The position numbers and the translations under genes were made by a program. Shown here piece by piece: positions 6,755 to 14,877 of a stretch of 34,188 bases of DNA. The notes beneath the pieces were generated by a model, which saw only the letters and a program-made list of their open reading frames with translations, searched no databases and was not told the DNA's origin. Origin of the DNA: Fibrobacter intestinalis (GTDB lineage: Bacteria; Fibrobacterota; Fibrobacteria; Fibrobacterales; Fibrobacteraceae); contig NZ_FUWU01000036.1 of the NCBI RefSeq assembly GCF_900167415.1, positions 1-34,188 on the forward strand, given 5' to 3'. Every line of letters starts with the position of its first letter. The stretch's first letter is position 1.

Positions 6755-7944
6755 AATCTGTCCTTGATGATTTTTTGATACAGGGCGAATTGCCTTTCAA
6801 AGCAGCTTTGCCAGCTGAATTTTTTGGCGTAGTCCGTCGCCTTGCTTTTCAAATTGGCGATTCCCATCTGGGAAATTTTTAGGATGGCGTTTGCCAAAGC
6901 CTGCGGCGTTCGCTCTTCGAGAATGACGCCTGCTCCGGAATTTTTCAAATGTTCCGCAGCGGCTCCGGTGGATGCGGCCACGAGCGCATTGCCGCAAGCC
7001 ATGCTTTCCAAAATGGAAAGTCCAAAAGTTTCCCATCCGGAAAGGGCGAGTCCCAAATCCACGCTGGCATAGTGGCGCGCCATTTCGGCGGCGTCTTGGA
7101 TGAATCCTTCGTAACGAATATGCTTGTAAGTTTCGGCTGCTTTTTGAACTCTCGGCAAATCCGGTCCTGTGCCGGCAAAAAGTACGGCGGGTTCATGTCC
7201 CAGTTTTTCGCATAAAATCGGATAGGCGTCCAAAAACAGGCGCAGTCCTTTTTCGTCGCAAAAACGGTGCGGAAAAAAAATCGTCAGACGTTCAGGGTTG
7301 CCGTCCTTGATTTCATTCACCAGTTTTTCGTCTGCGGCTTCGGGGCGGAAAGTCTGCAAATCCACGCCGAGGGGAATCCATTCGAGCCGGTTTTCGGCAA
7401 AGCCGTGGCGTTGCATGCGTTCCATGACTTCGTGGCAGCTCGCTTCCAAAACGGCGTAATCTTTGAAACTGGAGCGGGCGTAAGCAAAGGCGGCGTTTTC
7501 GCCGAATTGGGCAAGGCGTTTGAATCCCCATTTTTCAAAAAAGCGCCGGACGTAGGTCACGGGAAAATCCGCATGCCAAAATGCCGTGAGAACAGGTCGC
7601 TTCGCCATGTTCTTGCAGGCTTTGGAAACCGCCTTGGGAAGAATATACGGCGATCCGACTTCCACGATGTCGGGCTGGTATTTTTTGAGGGCGACTTGGA
7701 TGTCGGCGTTTTTCCACAGAAATCGGTACTCCCAGTTTCCGGGAAAACGAAATGCCTTCGTGTGTTCAATAATCAGCGAATCGGAAACTTTTTCGGTGAA
7801 AGTCCTTCCATCGTTTTGCACAAAGACGAGCAGCGCATCGGTCTTTTCCTTGTAAAACTTCATACGCTCCAGATGATAGCGGCGGACGCCGCCGCCAGAG
7901 GGACTCCAGAAATTATTGTAATCGACGATGACCAGGCGGCTCAT
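6751..7944 (-). CDS. GT4-like glycosyltransferase
   Basis: The 397-residue protein has the GT-B two-domain layout of family 4 retaining glycosyltransferases. The N-terminal acceptor domain includes the glycine-rich SPSGGGVRRYHLERM near residues 14-28. The C-terminal donor-binding domain contains PHRFCDEKGL (Arg227, Lys232), AGTGPDLP at about 257-264 and the E-x7-E motif ETFGLSILE with Glu305 and Glu313. It probably transfers a sugar from a nucleotide sugar to a membrane or surface acceptor. It lacks transmembrane segments. Its ATG shares a base with the stop of the upstream primase-like gene (TAATG) and its stop overlaps the Dabb start, so it is tightly coupled to both. Donor and acceptor cannot be told from the sequence. 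Confidence 0.93.
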   Translation of the reverse strand: MSRLVIVDYNNFWSPSGGGVRRYHLERMKFYKEKTDALLVFVQNDGRTFTEKVSDSLIIEHTKAFRFPGNWEYRFLWKNADIQVALKKYQPDIVEVGSPYILPKAVSKACKNMAKRPVLTAFWHADFPVTYVRRFFEKWGFKRLAQFGENAAFAYARSSFKDYAVLEASCHEVMERMQRHGFAENRLEWIPLGVDLQTFRPEAADEKLVNEIKDGNPERLTIFFPHRFCDEKGLRLFLDAYPILCEKLGHEPAVLFAGTGPDLPRVQKAAETYKHIRYEGFIQDAAEMARHYASVDLGLALSGWETFGLSILESMACGNALVAASTGAAAEHLKNSGAGVILEERTPQALANAILKISQMGIANLKSKATDYAKKFSWQSCFERQFALYQKIIKDRL

Positions 7945-9836
7945 TATTTCTCTTTCATGCGGTAGGATTTGTCCGAGAAGAGCAGGTTCGCTTCATATAG
8001 CAGGGAACCGGAATTTTTGAGATTTACGGTAAGCCAAAGGGCGCCGTCTTCTTTGCGCTCTAGCCAGAATGTCGCATCGGCATCGCGAAGGAAGGGTCGC
8101 GGACCTAAAATGTGATCGCCGTCTTTGATGACGGAGCCGCTGACAAAAACGGGAATGTCAAGAGTCTTGTAAAAGTCGAGGATGGCCGAAGAACGCCGTT
8201 CGTTCAAATCGGGAATGTCGCTCCGGTCCGAAATGCGCAGGTGGTCTATCCCATCTACAATCAAAATGAGATTCGGGTGCTCGGCGATTTCAGCTTGCAG
8301 TTCTTTCAAGAAGGATTCGTATTGGAATGTCTCCCTGTCTTCCCAGATTTCCAGACGGTCGGTTTTTACATAGTTGATAAGTTCTTGCGTGGCAACGTGA
8401 ATTTGCTTGTTGATTTCGTCGTCTTTGCTGAGTTTATGCACGTCTGCTTCCGAAACGCCGGCGAGCATAGCGATAAAGCGATTCAATGCTGCACGGCGAG
8501 GGCTGTCGAGAGCCACGTAAATCACTTTTGCGTCGGGATTTCCTTCGATGAGGTCCAATGTGAACGAAGAGAGCGCATGGCTTTTGAATCCGTAGGGGTC
8601 GGATGTCAGAAAATAGTAGCCGGGCTGGATGCCGTCGAGCGCATGGGTCAAAGCGGGGAAGTTTTGCAGTCGATGGCCGACGTCCGAATCCGCATTGCGG
8701 CTGATTGCCGAATTGAAATTTTCTTTGATGTCTTGCAACAGGACAGATTTCCGGTGCGTTTGCATGGTGTCTTCCGCTGTTTCGCGGATTCTGTCCATAA
8801 AGGCTTCGGCTCCATCGGAACGGATAAGCGATTCGGCGGTTTCCCCTGCCGGAAGGACGATGGATTTGAATCGGATGCCTTCGGATTCGGCGAGTCCCAG
8901 GCATTTGCGGATGTGCTGTTCCTGGCTTCTTCGGTTGGCTTCTTTGCGGAGAACCAGCGATATGCTTTCGGCTCCGCAGGATTTCAGCTTGTAGAGATGG
9001 CTGCGGTTGAACGGCTGGTACATCGTTGAAACCATACCGGGAATTCCGGCCAGGTCGGCGGTCAAAACATCAAAAAGTCCTTCGACGATGATTGGCGATT
9101 CCATATCTTGCTGGATGTTGAACGGAATGTCCAACGGCCCGGACGCATAGGAAATGTAAACGTCTTCGTTGCAATTTGGCGAGCAGTTGTCCAAAAGCCG
9201 CCCATAAACGGAATGGATGACGCCTTTGGAATTGCGGGCGGGAATCGTGAGGCGCGGTTCGTGGGAGATGTCCAAGTTGTCTAGGTAAAAACTGATTTCA
9301 TGGCGCTTGAGTCCGCAGAGGAGTCCGTAGCTGAAGAACGGTTCCGGATCGCCGCTGTAATAACCGATGCCATAAAGTTTGGACTGATCCAAAGTCCAGT
9401 TTCTTTCTTTTAAAAATTCGGCGGTGGTTTCGCTCTTGGTCGCGGCCCAATAGCAGTAACGTACAAAGCTTTCCAGGACGCGGACTTTGGCTCCTCCGAT
9501 TTCTTGAATATGCGCGGCTTCGTCCTCTTCTTGGATTTTTAATTCATTTTCGGAGGCTCCCCAAAAGTCGAGCGCTTCTTTGCGGGCGGCATTTTCGTCA
9601 AGTCCGTTGAAGCGGCTACGCATCAGAAATTCAACCAGATCGCCATCGGCCCCGCAATGGACGCAGTGATAACGCCAGTAGCCCAGGGAATCGTAGAAAA
9701 AGAGGGTCGATTCCTCGGGAGCGTGAAAAGGGCATTGGGATGCCAGATTGCGCCCCCAACGGGTCAGGGGAACTCCCAGGCGTCGCGGGTGGGTTTTTAC
9801 ACGGGAAAGTCCGATGTTGTCTTCTTCGATGAGCAT
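7944..9836 (-). CDS. Primase-helicase-like protein with degenerate TOPRIM
   Basis: The 630-residue protein has the layout of DnaG/T7 gp4/Twinkle-type primase-helicases. A zinc ribbon (Cys35, His38, Cys58, Cys61) comes first, then a TOPRIM-like region (IIVEG, Glu252), then a RecA/DnaB-like domain with Walker B-like LILIVDGIDHL (Asp528) and LRDADATFWLERK near the end, matching the DnaB DADxxxxLxR motif. Two active sites look altered. The TOPRIM DGDxAGRRA motif aligns with LRKEANRRS (residues 296-304), losing both metal-binding Asp. The Walker A reads SDPYGFKS, with Phe replacing the Gly before Lys418. The start at 9836 is chosen for GAGGTG upstream; the frame is open to 10076. It heads an operon with GT4, Dabb, HAD and GH8 genes and is divergent from ruvC. 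No phage genes are nearby. Confidence 0.85.
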   Translation of the reverse strand: MLIEEDNIGLSRVKTHPRRLGVPLTRWGRNLASQCPFHAPEESTLFFYDSLGYWRYHCVHCGADGDLVEFLMRSRFNGLDENAARKEALDFWGASENELKIQEEDEAAHIQEIGGAKVRVLESFVRYCYWAATKSETTAEFLKERNWTLDQSKLYGIGYYSGDPEPFFSYGLLCGLKRHEISFYLDNLDISHEPRLTIPARNSKGVIHSVYGRLLDNCSPNCNEDVYISYASGPLDIPFNIQQDMESPIIVEGLFDVLTADLAGIPGMVSTMYQPFNRSHLYKLKSCGAESISLVLRKEANRRSQEQHIRKCLGLAESEGIRFKSIVLPAGETAESLIRSDGAEAFMDRIRETAEDTMQTHRKSVLLQDIKENFNSAISRNADSDVGHRLQNFPALTHALDGIQPGYYFLTSDPYGFKSHALSSFTLDLIEGNPDAKVIYVALDSPRRAALNRFIAMLAGVSEADVHKLSKDDEINKQIHVATQELINYVKTDRLEIWEDRETFQYESFLKELQAEIAEHPNLILIVDGIDHLRISDRSDIPDLNERRSSAILDFYKTLDIPVFVSGSVIKDGDHILGPRPFLRDADATFWLERKEDGALWLTVNLKNSGSLLYEANLLFSDKSYRMKEK

Positions 9837-9967
9837 AAGCACCTCGATTCCCAACATAGAAATTTTACAGGTAGCTTGTTGGAAAGAAGGGAAAGAGAAC
9901 TTAAAAATCGGCCTGTTCGCAGAAGCTCGCCGGCTTTTTCCCTTTTCAAAAGTTACATTTTTCCCGT

Positions 9968-10534
9968 ATGGTTTTTCTCGGTGTGGATCCCGGTTCCTAC
10001 ACTTCCGGGTATGCGTTTCTCGATAAGGGCGCGGACGATTCGATTCGTGTGCTGGAATACGGAGCGATTTCCGCAAAATCCCGGGATTCTTTTGCTGACA
10101 GGCTGGTGAAAATCGTCGGCGATTTGGAAAAACGGGTGAAGGAGTACAACCCGTCGGTCTTGATCATGGAAAGCGCCTTTTTTGCGAAGAACGTTCACAG
10201 CGCGATGATTCTCGGCCATGTCCGAGGGGCGATTCTGGTCATGTGTCGTCGTCTGGGCATGGAATTTTTTGAATACAGCCCGCGATCCGTCAAGTTGGCG
10301 GTGACGGGAGACGGTGCGTCGTCCAAAGAAAAAGTGGCGGCTATGGTGACGTCTCGATTGGGCATTTGCCAAGGGAAAATCAAGCTGGATGCGACCGATG
10401 CGCTTGCCGTCGCCAGCGCCCATCTCTTTTTGCAAAAGGGAACGGTGCTGCATTCTCCCCGCAAATCGACGTCGCAAAAAAGCAAGCAGCTGCGGGAATT
10501 GATTGTGAAAATGGGAGGCAAGTTACCCGAATGA
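9968..10534 (+). CDS. ruvC: Holliday junction resolvase RuvC
   Basis: RuvC is the endonuclease that cuts four-way junctions after RuvAB branch migration. The 188-residue protein has the RNase H-like fold signature and all four metal ligands in place: Asp7 in GVDPGS, Glu68 in MESAFF, and Asp141 and Asp144 in DATDALAVA. Length is slightly above the usual 160-180 because of a basic C-terminal tail rich in Lys and Ser. No clear Shine-Dalgarno precedes the ATG. The stop overlaps the start of the M15 peptidase gene (ATGA). ruvA and ruvB are not in the window. Confidence 0.97.
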   Translation: MVFLGVDPGSYTSGYAFLDKGADDSIRVLEYGAISAKSRDSFADRLVKIVGDLEKRVKEYNPSVLIMESAFFAKNVHSAMILGHVRGAILVMCRRLGMEFFEYSPRSVKLAVTGDGASSKEKVAAMVTSRLGICQGKIKLDATDALAVASAHLFLQKGTVLHSPRKSTSQKSKQLRELIVKMGGKLPE

Positions 10535-11217
10535 CGGAACTTTCAGCGTTTGGTTTGGATGATGACGGTTTGGTGTTTGTTCCGGAAACGGAGTATCGTG
10601 TGCGGCAAAGCGTTCTGAAGCCTTTGCAGGCTTTGTCGGCGTCGGCTCTTGCGTCGGGTTTTTCCCTGCGTATCGAGAGCGCTTACCGTTCTTTTGATCG
10701 CCAGCTCTCCATTTGGAATCGCAAGGCGACAGGGAAGCTGAAATTGCTTGATAAGAACGGCATTCCTTTTCGGGAACTGCCGCGTGATGAAGAAACGTTG
10801 ATGCGTTCGATTCTTTTTTGGTCGGCGCTTCCCGGCACATCCCGGCACCATTTTGGAACGGAAATCGATGTCGTCGATGGCGCAAGCGTTCCGCCGGGAT
10901 ACCAGGTGGAATTGACCGAAGAAGAATGCGATTCTCTGTTCGCCAAATTTCACGCATGGCTTTCTCGGGAAATCGAAGGCGGCTCTTCGTTTGGTTTTGA
11001 AAGGGTCTTTGTTCCCGGTCGCGGAAAAATCCAGCCCGAGCGTTGGCATTTGTCCCATCGGCCTTCGGCTCGCGAGCTGGAACGGCTTTTTCGCCCGCAG
11101 GAATTGCGCAGGATCTATGAAAAATCGGATATCGAATTGAAAAGCGCTATTTTGGATAATTTTGACGAGCTGATGCGGGATTACGTCTTTCCTTATTTTG
11201 AAACGTCGCCTATTTGA
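10531..11217 (+). CDS. M15-family D,D-carboxypeptidase (VanY-like)
   Basis: The 228-residue protein belongs to the M15 zinc peptidases that cleave D-Ala-D-Ala or related peptidoglycan stems. It has the substrate-region motif SAYRSFDRQ near residue 50, the zinc motif SRHHFGTEIDV (His106 and Asp113, HxxxxxxD) and the ExxWH-type motif PERWHLSH (Glu170, His173). No signal peptide or membrane segment is visible in the N-terminus, which is unusual for a wall enzyme and may mean cytoplasmic action on recycled peptides or non-classical export. It overlaps ruvC by 4 bases and is followed closely by an MpaA-like amidase, so the pair may act in murein turnover. The frame is open upstream to 10366 but that part is the ruvC gene in another frame. 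Confidence 0.9.
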   Translation: MTELSAFGLDDDGLVFVPETEYRVRQSVLKPLQALSASALASGFSLRIESAYRSFDRQLSIWNRKATGKLKLLDKNGIPFRELPRDEETLMRSILFWSALPGTSRHHFGTEIDVVDGASVPPGYQVELTEEECDSLFAKFHAWLSREIEGGSSFGFERVFVPGRGKIQPERWHLSHRPSARELERLFRPQELRRIYEKSDIELKSAILDNFDELMRDYVFPYFETSPI

Positions 11218-11225
11218 GTGTTGAT

Positions 11226-11933
11226 ATGTTTGCTTCTGGTTTTCGCAGCCCGGTCGAACAGGGGATTTTCCCGTTTCCATTGGAGGAATACGGACGTTCT
11301 TTTGAAGGAACTCCGCTGCGTTTTTTGCCCGCCGCCAAGGAAGCTCGCTTGCTCATTTTTGCGGCCATCCATGGCGAAGAGACTGAAACGACATTTTTGC
11401 TTTCCCGGGCTTTGCGGATGCTCCGAAACTCGCCACCCTATGTGGCTTGCGTTCTTTCGGCAAATCCCGACGGGGCGTTGCGGGGGACGCGGGCGAATGC
11501 GCGCGGGGTGGATCTCAACCGGAATTTCCCGACGCGCAACTGGCAAAAAGGCGTGGCTCTTTCGCGGCTTCTTTTGGAATCTCCCCGAATCACCGAACTG
11601 TCTTGCGGGGAATTTGCGGGGAGCGAACCGGAAACGCAGGCGCTGATTCGGCTAATCCGCTCTCTTTCCGTGAAAAAAGCGGTCGCTCTCCATTCCCCTT
11701 TCGGAATAATCGATTCAGAAACGCAAACGGAACTTTCTCAGAAAATGGAAACGGTTTTTCGCTTGCCTTGGCAAAAGGGCGTAGGCTATCCGACGCCGGG
11801 AAGTTTTGGCACGTTCGCTTCGGAAAAAGGAATAGAATGCGTCACCGTGGAACTTCCCCGGGAAGCGCCAGAAGAGCTCGTTTCCCTTTTTGCGGAACCG
11901 CTGGCAGAATTTTTGCAGTCCTATACAGGATGA
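11226..11933 (+). CDS. M14-family murein peptide amidase (MpaA-like)
   Basis: The 235-residue protein is an M14 zinc carboxypeptidase-like enzyme most similar to MpaA, which hydrolyses the gamma-D-Glu-diaminopimelate bond of murein peptides during recycling in the cytoplasm. The zinc motif HxxE is AIHGEETET (His49, Glu52). The substrate-binding segment NPDGALRGTRANARGVDLNRNFP spans residues 80-102. The third ligand is His in ALHSPFG near 154, and the catalytic Glu is in VELPRE. A TTG at 11214 overlapping the previous stop is an alternative start; neither has a strong ribosome binding site. No signal peptide is seen, in keeping with MpaA. It follows the M15 peptidase by 8 bases. Confidence 0.88.
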   Translation: MFASGFRSPVEQGIFPFPLEEYGRSFEGTPLRFLPAAKEARLLIFAAIHGEETETTFLLSRALRMLRNSPPYVACVLSANPDGALRGTRANARGVDLNRNFPTRNWQKGVALSRLLLESPRITELSCGEFAGSEPETQALIRLIRSLSVKKAVALHSPFGIIDSETQTELSQKMETVFRLPWQKGVGYPTPGSFGTFASEKGIECVTVELPREAPEELVSLFAEPLAEFLQSYTG

Positions 11934-11945
11934 TTTTTTGTCTTT

Positions 11946-12015
11946 CCTTCGACTAGTTCGACAAGCGGTCACGACCCTTCGACAGGCCGAAGCACGGTTG
12001 CTGAGCTTGTCGAAG
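11946..12015. repeat. Dispersed inverted repeat of GCTTGTCGAAG type
   Basis: CTTCGACAGGC (11978-11988) and GCTTGTCGAAG (12005-12015) are inverted copies with one mismatch, and a third partial copy, TTCGACAAGC, lies at 11957-11966. This sequence type is a widespread intergenic repeat in many bacterial genomes. It sits between two convergent genes and could act as a bidirectional transcription end. Confidence 0.7.
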
Positions 12016-12044
12016 TATTCACCTAAGCGATTTTTAGAAGAGGC

Positions 12045-12857
12045 CTAAAGAGATTCTTTGTTGGCTTCGGCTTCGGAAAGGATGGAGGCGCGTTTGGCAA
12101 AACCGATGGCAAAACCGATAACGATATAGCTTCCGCAAAGGAGCAGGAGATAGGAAAGAATCAGGTTTTGAAGTCCCGTGTCCGAGGTGATGAAGAAAAA
12201 GCCGCAAAGGTAGGTGATAACGACCAGAATAATCTGGACTGCGGCAAGGAACTTGTTTTTCAACGGATGGAGCTTTGGCAGAAAACAGGGGCTGACCATC
12301 ATCAGGCCGGTAACGAGCATGACGACCACCGGAACAATCAAAAGCTTTGTGTTGCTCGGAGAGAACAGATTGTGGAGTGTCAGATAGCTCAAAAGGATGA
12401 CATTGATGGCTCCCGCAAAAGTGCTGGGCAGGCCTGAAAAATAATTCTTGTAGGAATCGCAATCCATCGCGTTGTATTTGGCAAGCCGCATCGCCGCGCA
12501 AAGAACGTAAATGGCGAAAACCATAATGACTAGCACCAGATTCTTGTCCAGCCATTCCGGAGCGTTTGCCTTGTAACTGAAAAATAGGCAGAATGCGGGG
12601 GCAAGGCCAAAGCCGACCAGATCCCCTAGGCTGTCGAACTGGGCGCCGAACTCGGAACTGGCATTGACCAGTCGGGCAGCAAAACCATCAAGCTTGTCGC
12701 ATAGAACGGACAAAAGGACAAAATAGGCAGCCATACGGAACGGATCCAGGGCGGAATAGCCGGCGAACATTCCTGCGGACCAGCAAATAGAAAAAACTCC
12801 CAGCAAAAAGTTCATGCTGGTGAATGCGTTCGGCAGGATAAATTTCGCTCTTTTCAT
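12045..12857 (-). CDS. pssA: CDP-diacylglycerol-serine O-phosphatidyltransferase (PssA-like)
   Basis: The 270-residue integral membrane protein is a CDP-alcohol phosphatidyltransferase. The signature D-G-x2-A-R-x8-G-x3-D-x3-D is complete: LDGFAARL (Asp57, Gly58, Arg62), Gly71, Asp75 and Asp79. The N-terminus ILPNAFTSMNFLLG is typical of type II phosphatidylserine synthases, which make phosphatidylserine from CDP-diacylglycerol and serine. About seven to eight hydrophobic segments follow, ending in a short charged tail. Phosphatidylglycerophosphate synthase is less likely given the N-terminal motif. It lies downstream of the SBP gene on the same strand, separated by a terminator, and converges with the MpaA gene. 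Confidence 0.88.
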   Translation of the reverse strand: MKRAKFILPNAFTSMNFLLGVFSICWSAGMFAGYSALDPFRMAAYFVLLSVLCDKLDGFAARLVNASSEFGAQFDSLGDLVGFGLAPAFCLFFSYKANAPEWLDKNLVLVIMVFAIYVLCAAMRLAKYNAMDCDSYKNYFSGLPSTFAGAINVILLSYLTLHNLFSPSNTKLLIVPVVVMLVTGLMMVSPCFLPKLHPLKNKFLAAVQIILVVITYLCGFFFITSDTGLQNLILSYLLLLCGSYIVIGFAIGFAKRASILSEAEANKESL

Positions 12858-12886
12858 TGTAAAGTCTCCAAAACGTGGCTACAATC

Positions 12887-12927
12887 TAATAAAAAAAGCC
12901 CGTAAACGAACGCGCTTTTTTTTATTT
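12887..12927 (-). terminator. Rho-independent terminator after the SBP gene
   Basis: On the minus strand a run of A plus GC pairs with GC plus a run of T (AAAAAAAAGC...GCTTTTTTT) around a short GC-containing loop. It lies 14 bases after the solute-binding protein stop and 30 bases before the pssA start. The A/T flanks make it workable in both directions. Confidence 0.75.
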
Positions 12928-12940
12928 CTCTTGTTTGTGA

Positions 12941-14722
12941 TTATTGAACCGGCTTGATTTCCCAAAGTGCTTTTACGCTGGCTCCAATGATAAGAGCTTG
13001 GGGTGGGGCGTAGGGATTTTCTTCGGTCGGAAAGTTGGTCCAGTGCTTTGTCGAAAACTGGTAGAACTGCGATGGGCGGTACATCAGTGGCAAAACCGGG
13101 ATTTTTTCCATAAAAATGCGGTTGAGATGGCGATAGGCTTCTTTCAGCGCCGTGGAATCGGTCAAAGACGGAATCAATTCCAAGAGGCTGTCCGCAGTGG
13201 GATCTGTGAATCGCCCGGGATTTGAAAACGCTTCTTCGCCGACAGGTTTGAAGTCCTTGCTGCTCATCACCTGATTGAAACGCCCCCACGGCGTTGCCGC
13301 CGAAAGATCCGCCGTTTGGGTTTTCATCACCAGGTCGAATTTGCCATAGCGCAAATCCTTTTCCCATTCGCTATAGTCCACAAAACGCTGGTTGGTGGAA
13401 ATTCCCAATTCCTTAAACGATTCGGCGACCACCTTGATGGCGTCTTCCCAGTCTGTCCATCCTTGCGGGCATTCCAGGCTGAGCGGACGAATCGGCATTC
13501 CTTCCTTGTTTAGAATTTTGCCGTCGTTATCCCAGGAGTAGCCGGCATCGGAGAGGATTTTCCGGGCTTTGACCAAGTCGTAAGAATAGCCGTATGTCTT
13601 GGCGTCTTCTTCATTAAAATAACGGGCTTCCTGATTGAATGGCAAAATGAATCCGGGGCGCATCGCATCGGTATAATTGGATACGGCGACGGATTTGATT
13701 TTTTCAAAATTGATGGCGTGGGCTAGGGCGCGGCGGAAAGCGATATCGTTAAACGGAGTCGTTGTCGTCGCGATGAAAAGAGTTGGGATGGATCCCGGAT
13801 AGTGATAGGGCTCTTTGAGGCTCCAGGCTCGGATGTCGTCCCGTTTCTTTTCCCAGATGCGGGGCATAAAAATAGACGAAATGTCCAAATTGCCTTTAGT
13901 CATGGCATTGTTGAACAGATTGTTGCTTGTGTAAAGCGAGTGGATGATATAGAGCGGCGCGGGGGCTTTGCCGTTGTGCTTGGCGTTTCCCCAATAATTT
14001 TCAACTCGTTTCAGAACGATTTTGTCGGGATAGTAGGAATCCAGGTTGTAAGGGCCCGAAACAACAGGCGAGGAATCGTTTTTAAAGGTAAGAACGTTGG
14101 CGTAATTGTAGCGTCCGTTGGTTTTGGAGGCTTCGACGATGGGTTTAAAAACGCTCTTGGGCAAAATGGAAGTTTCCGAAATCAGGCTCAAAAGAACTAG
14201 AGGGTTCTTTTCTTTTTTATTCATGACGAATTCGAGCTGATTTTTCCCCGTCGTTTTAATCCGGTCGATATAGCGCCAGCCGCCGTGACGCGGTGTCGGG
14301 AAGATGGAATCCATGTAGAAAGTGTACAGGACGTCTTCTTGGCTGACTTTTTCCCCGTTGCTCCAGCGCGCCCGCTCGTCCAATTCCACTTGAATGGAGG
14401 AGTCCGTCTGGACAAAGCTCTTGGCTAGCATGGGTTCTGTTTTGCCGTTCAGATTATTATAAGCGAAAAGGGATTCGTACATCAGGCGGATGTTGCCGTC
14501 TATGGGGAAATTGGGATCCCCATCCAAAGGATTGAATGTCGTGGGGGGCGCCCAGTCGAAACCGCCGATATAAAGGGTTTGGGCGCGCGGGTACAAGGAT
14601 TCTTCCGCGACTTTAGGAGAGCTTTCTGAATCTTCTTGGCATGCGTTCAAAAAGAAGCAAGACAGAATCCCTGCGGAAAGGAGATTCACAATACGACAAT
14701 TTGGCATTTTTGTATGCAACAC
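12941..14722 (-). CDS. Family-5 solute-binding lipoprotein (peptide/oligosaccharide ABC importer)
   Basis: The 593-residue protein is a DppA/OppA-type periplasmic binding protein (SBP_bac_5). It starts with a hydrophobic leader ending in the lipobox LNAC (Cys28), so it should be anchored to a membrane. Family features include FDWAPPTTFNPLDGDP near residue 55, the RWSNGEKVSQEDVLYTF segment around 137-153, which matches the conserved WSDGxxxTAxDV core, and FRRALAHAINFEKI near 330. It binds peptides, nickel-type ligands or sugars; the ligand is not clear. The GTG at 14722 has AAAGGTGG just upstream; a TTG at 14719 and ATG at 14707 are alternatives. No permease or ATPase gene adjoins it, so it is an orphan. 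An inverted repeat lies 13 bases before the start. Confidence 0.9.
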   Translation of the reverse strand: MLHTKMPNCRIVNLLSAGILSCFFLNACQEDSESSPKVAEESLYPRAQTLYIGGFDWAPPTTFNPLDGDPNFPIDGNIRLMYESLFAYNNLNGKTEPMLAKSFVQTDSSIQVELDERARWSNGEKVSQEDVLYTFYMDSIFPTPRHGGWRYIDRIKTTGKNQLEFVMNKKEKNPLVLLSLISETSILPKSVFKPIVEASKTNGRYNYANVLTFKNDSSPVVSGPYNLDSYYPDKIVLKRVENYWGNAKHNGKAPAPLYIIHSLYTSNNLFNNAMTKGNLDISSIFMPRIWEKKRDDIRAWSLKEPYHYPGSIPTLFIATTTTPFNDIAFRRALAHAINFEKIKSVAVSNYTDAMRPGFILPFNQEARYFNEEDAKTYGYSYDLVKARKILSDAGYSWDNDGKILNKEGMPIRPLSLECPQGWTDWEDAIKVVAESFKELGISTNQRFVDYSEWEKDLRYGKFDLVMKTQTADLSAATPWGRFNQVMSSKDFKPVGEEAFSNPGRFTDPTADSLLELIPSLTDSTALKEAYRHLNRIFMEKIPVLPLMYRPSQFYQFSTKHWTNFPTEENPYAPPQALIIGASVKALWEIKPVQ

Positions 14723-14735
14723 AAACCCACCTTTT

Positions 14736-14753
14736 GATTGTACGAATACAATC
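14736..14753. promoter_or_regulatory. Perfect inverted repeat, possible operator
   Basis: GATTGTA and TACAATC are perfect 7-base arms separated by CGAA. The site lies 13 bases upstream of the solute-binding lipoprotein start, where a repressor or an mRNA hairpin could block the ribosome binding site or promoter. The regulator is unknown. Confidence 0.45.
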
Positions 14754-14877
14754 TATTCTAAATTTACAGAATCCGAACAAGTTTGTCGCAAATTTTTAAG
14801 TAAAAAAAAGATTATTATGATAAAAATTTTTAAAGAACATTTTTCCGTTGCAAATCGGCATCGGTGTTAAACGCCCG

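Noticed and set aside
8112-9029. 305-residue plus-strand frame
   Set aside because: Antisense shadow of the primase-helicase-like gene; no ribosome binding site and no protein-like composition.
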